DNA of 8,967 nucleotides from an uncultured bacterium. Lineage in GTDB: Bacteria > Edwardsbacteria > AC1 > EtOH8. Made by a program: the position numbers and the translations under genes. The notes beneath the pieces were generated by a model. It did not search any database and was not told where the DNA came from. It saw nothing but the letters and a program-made list of their open reading frames with translations. Position 1 is the first letter of the stretch, and each line of letters opens with the position of its first letter. Below, piece after piece: positions 8,759 through 8,967 of this stretch. The stretch covers positions 1 to 8,967 of the forward strand of contig CALGNM010000061.1 of the NCBI GenBank assembly GCA_937958665.1. The letters are read 5' to 3'.

Positions 8759-8967
8759 ATGCCTGAATATTTCTACGTCCCGCCGGCCTCGATCGAAGCC
8801 AGGCAGATTGTGATCTCAGGCGAGGAGGCCCGGCACATCTCCCGCACCCTGCGCCACAAGAAGGGAGATCAGATAACGGTGGTGGACGGGCAGGGAGGCG
8901 AATACCAGTGCGCCATTGCCGCCATCTCCGAATCGGCCGTCACCGTCCGGATCATCAACAAGCTGCG
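8759..8967 (+). CDS. rsmE: RsmE, 16S rRNA (uracil(1498)-N3)-methyltransferase, 5' part only
   Basis: The 69 codons up to the window edge match the N-terminal PUA-like RNA-binding domain of RsmE. That family methylates N3 of U1498 in 16S rRNA, using S-adenosylmethionine. Recognisable pieces are the opening MPEYFYVPP, then EEARHISRTLRHKKGDQITV (22-41) followed by VDGQGGEYQC (42-51). The SPOUT catalytic domain lies beyond the window. The start at 8759 is chosen by family resemblance, with GGAG (8753-8756) only 2 nt upstream. An in-frame ATG at 8744 would add five residues but has no ribosome-binding site. The gene follows dnaJ by 102 bp with no clear terminator between them, so co-transcription is likely. 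rsmE near dnaJ is a known arrangement, often with prmA between them, but prmA is absent here. Confidence 0.88.
   Translation, partial: MPEYFYVPPASIEARQIVISGEEARHISRTLRHKKGDQITVVDGQGGEYQCAIAAISESAVTVRIINKL

Overview
This GC-rich window carries all of its supported genes on the + strand. Most third codon positions are G or C, and the short intergenic gaps are clearly more AT-rich. It looks like ordinary bacterial chromosome. DnaK has the roughly 20-residue insert in its N-terminal lobe (about residues 78-104) that is typical of diderm (Gram-negative type) bacteria. The large periplasmic-sensor histidine kinase also fits a diderm. I cannot place the organism to phylum; an uncultured or little-studied diderm lineage is a guess only.

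Layout: (1) bases 1-78 may hold the last 25 codons of an upstream gene, whose stop overlaps the next start as GTGA. (2) Bases 75-2510 encode a membrane sensor histidine kinase with a periplasmic solute-binding domain, one transmembrane helix, two PAS domains and a HisKA_2-type kinase core. It is closed by a strong intrinsic terminator. (3) Bases 2637-4634 encode a complete transketolase behind a plausible sigma70 promoter. (4) A 145-bp gap holds a near-consensus sigma70 promoter overlapped by a 7-bp inverted repeat, followed by a second inverted repeat. (5) The heat-shock chaperone set follows: grpE (4780-5382), dnaK (5412-7346) and dnaJ (7478-8656). A strong hairpin/terminator lies between dnaK and dnaJ. 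(6) The 5' part of rsmE (16S rRNA m3U1498 methyltransferase) starts near 8759 and runs off the window.

GrpE, DnaK and DnaJ form one protein-folding machine: DnaJ delivers clients and stimulates ATP hydrolysis, DnaK binds clients, and GrpE exchanges nucleotide. The dnaK-dnaJ hairpin and the weak ribosome-binding site of dnaJ would both favour more DnaK than DnaJ. Transketolase (pentose phosphate metabolism) and the kinase are separate transcription units by their terminator and promoters. No hrcA gene and no CIRCE operator is visible at the chaperone operon, so the inverted repeat on the grpE promoter is the best candidate for its control site.

I saw no mobile element, CRISPR array, tRNA or rRNA, and no gene gap exceeds 150 bp. 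The window is mostly housekeeping. I found no convincing previously undescribed system; the regulatory region at about 4671-4733 and the cysteine-bearing PAS domain of the kinase are the items most worth a second look.
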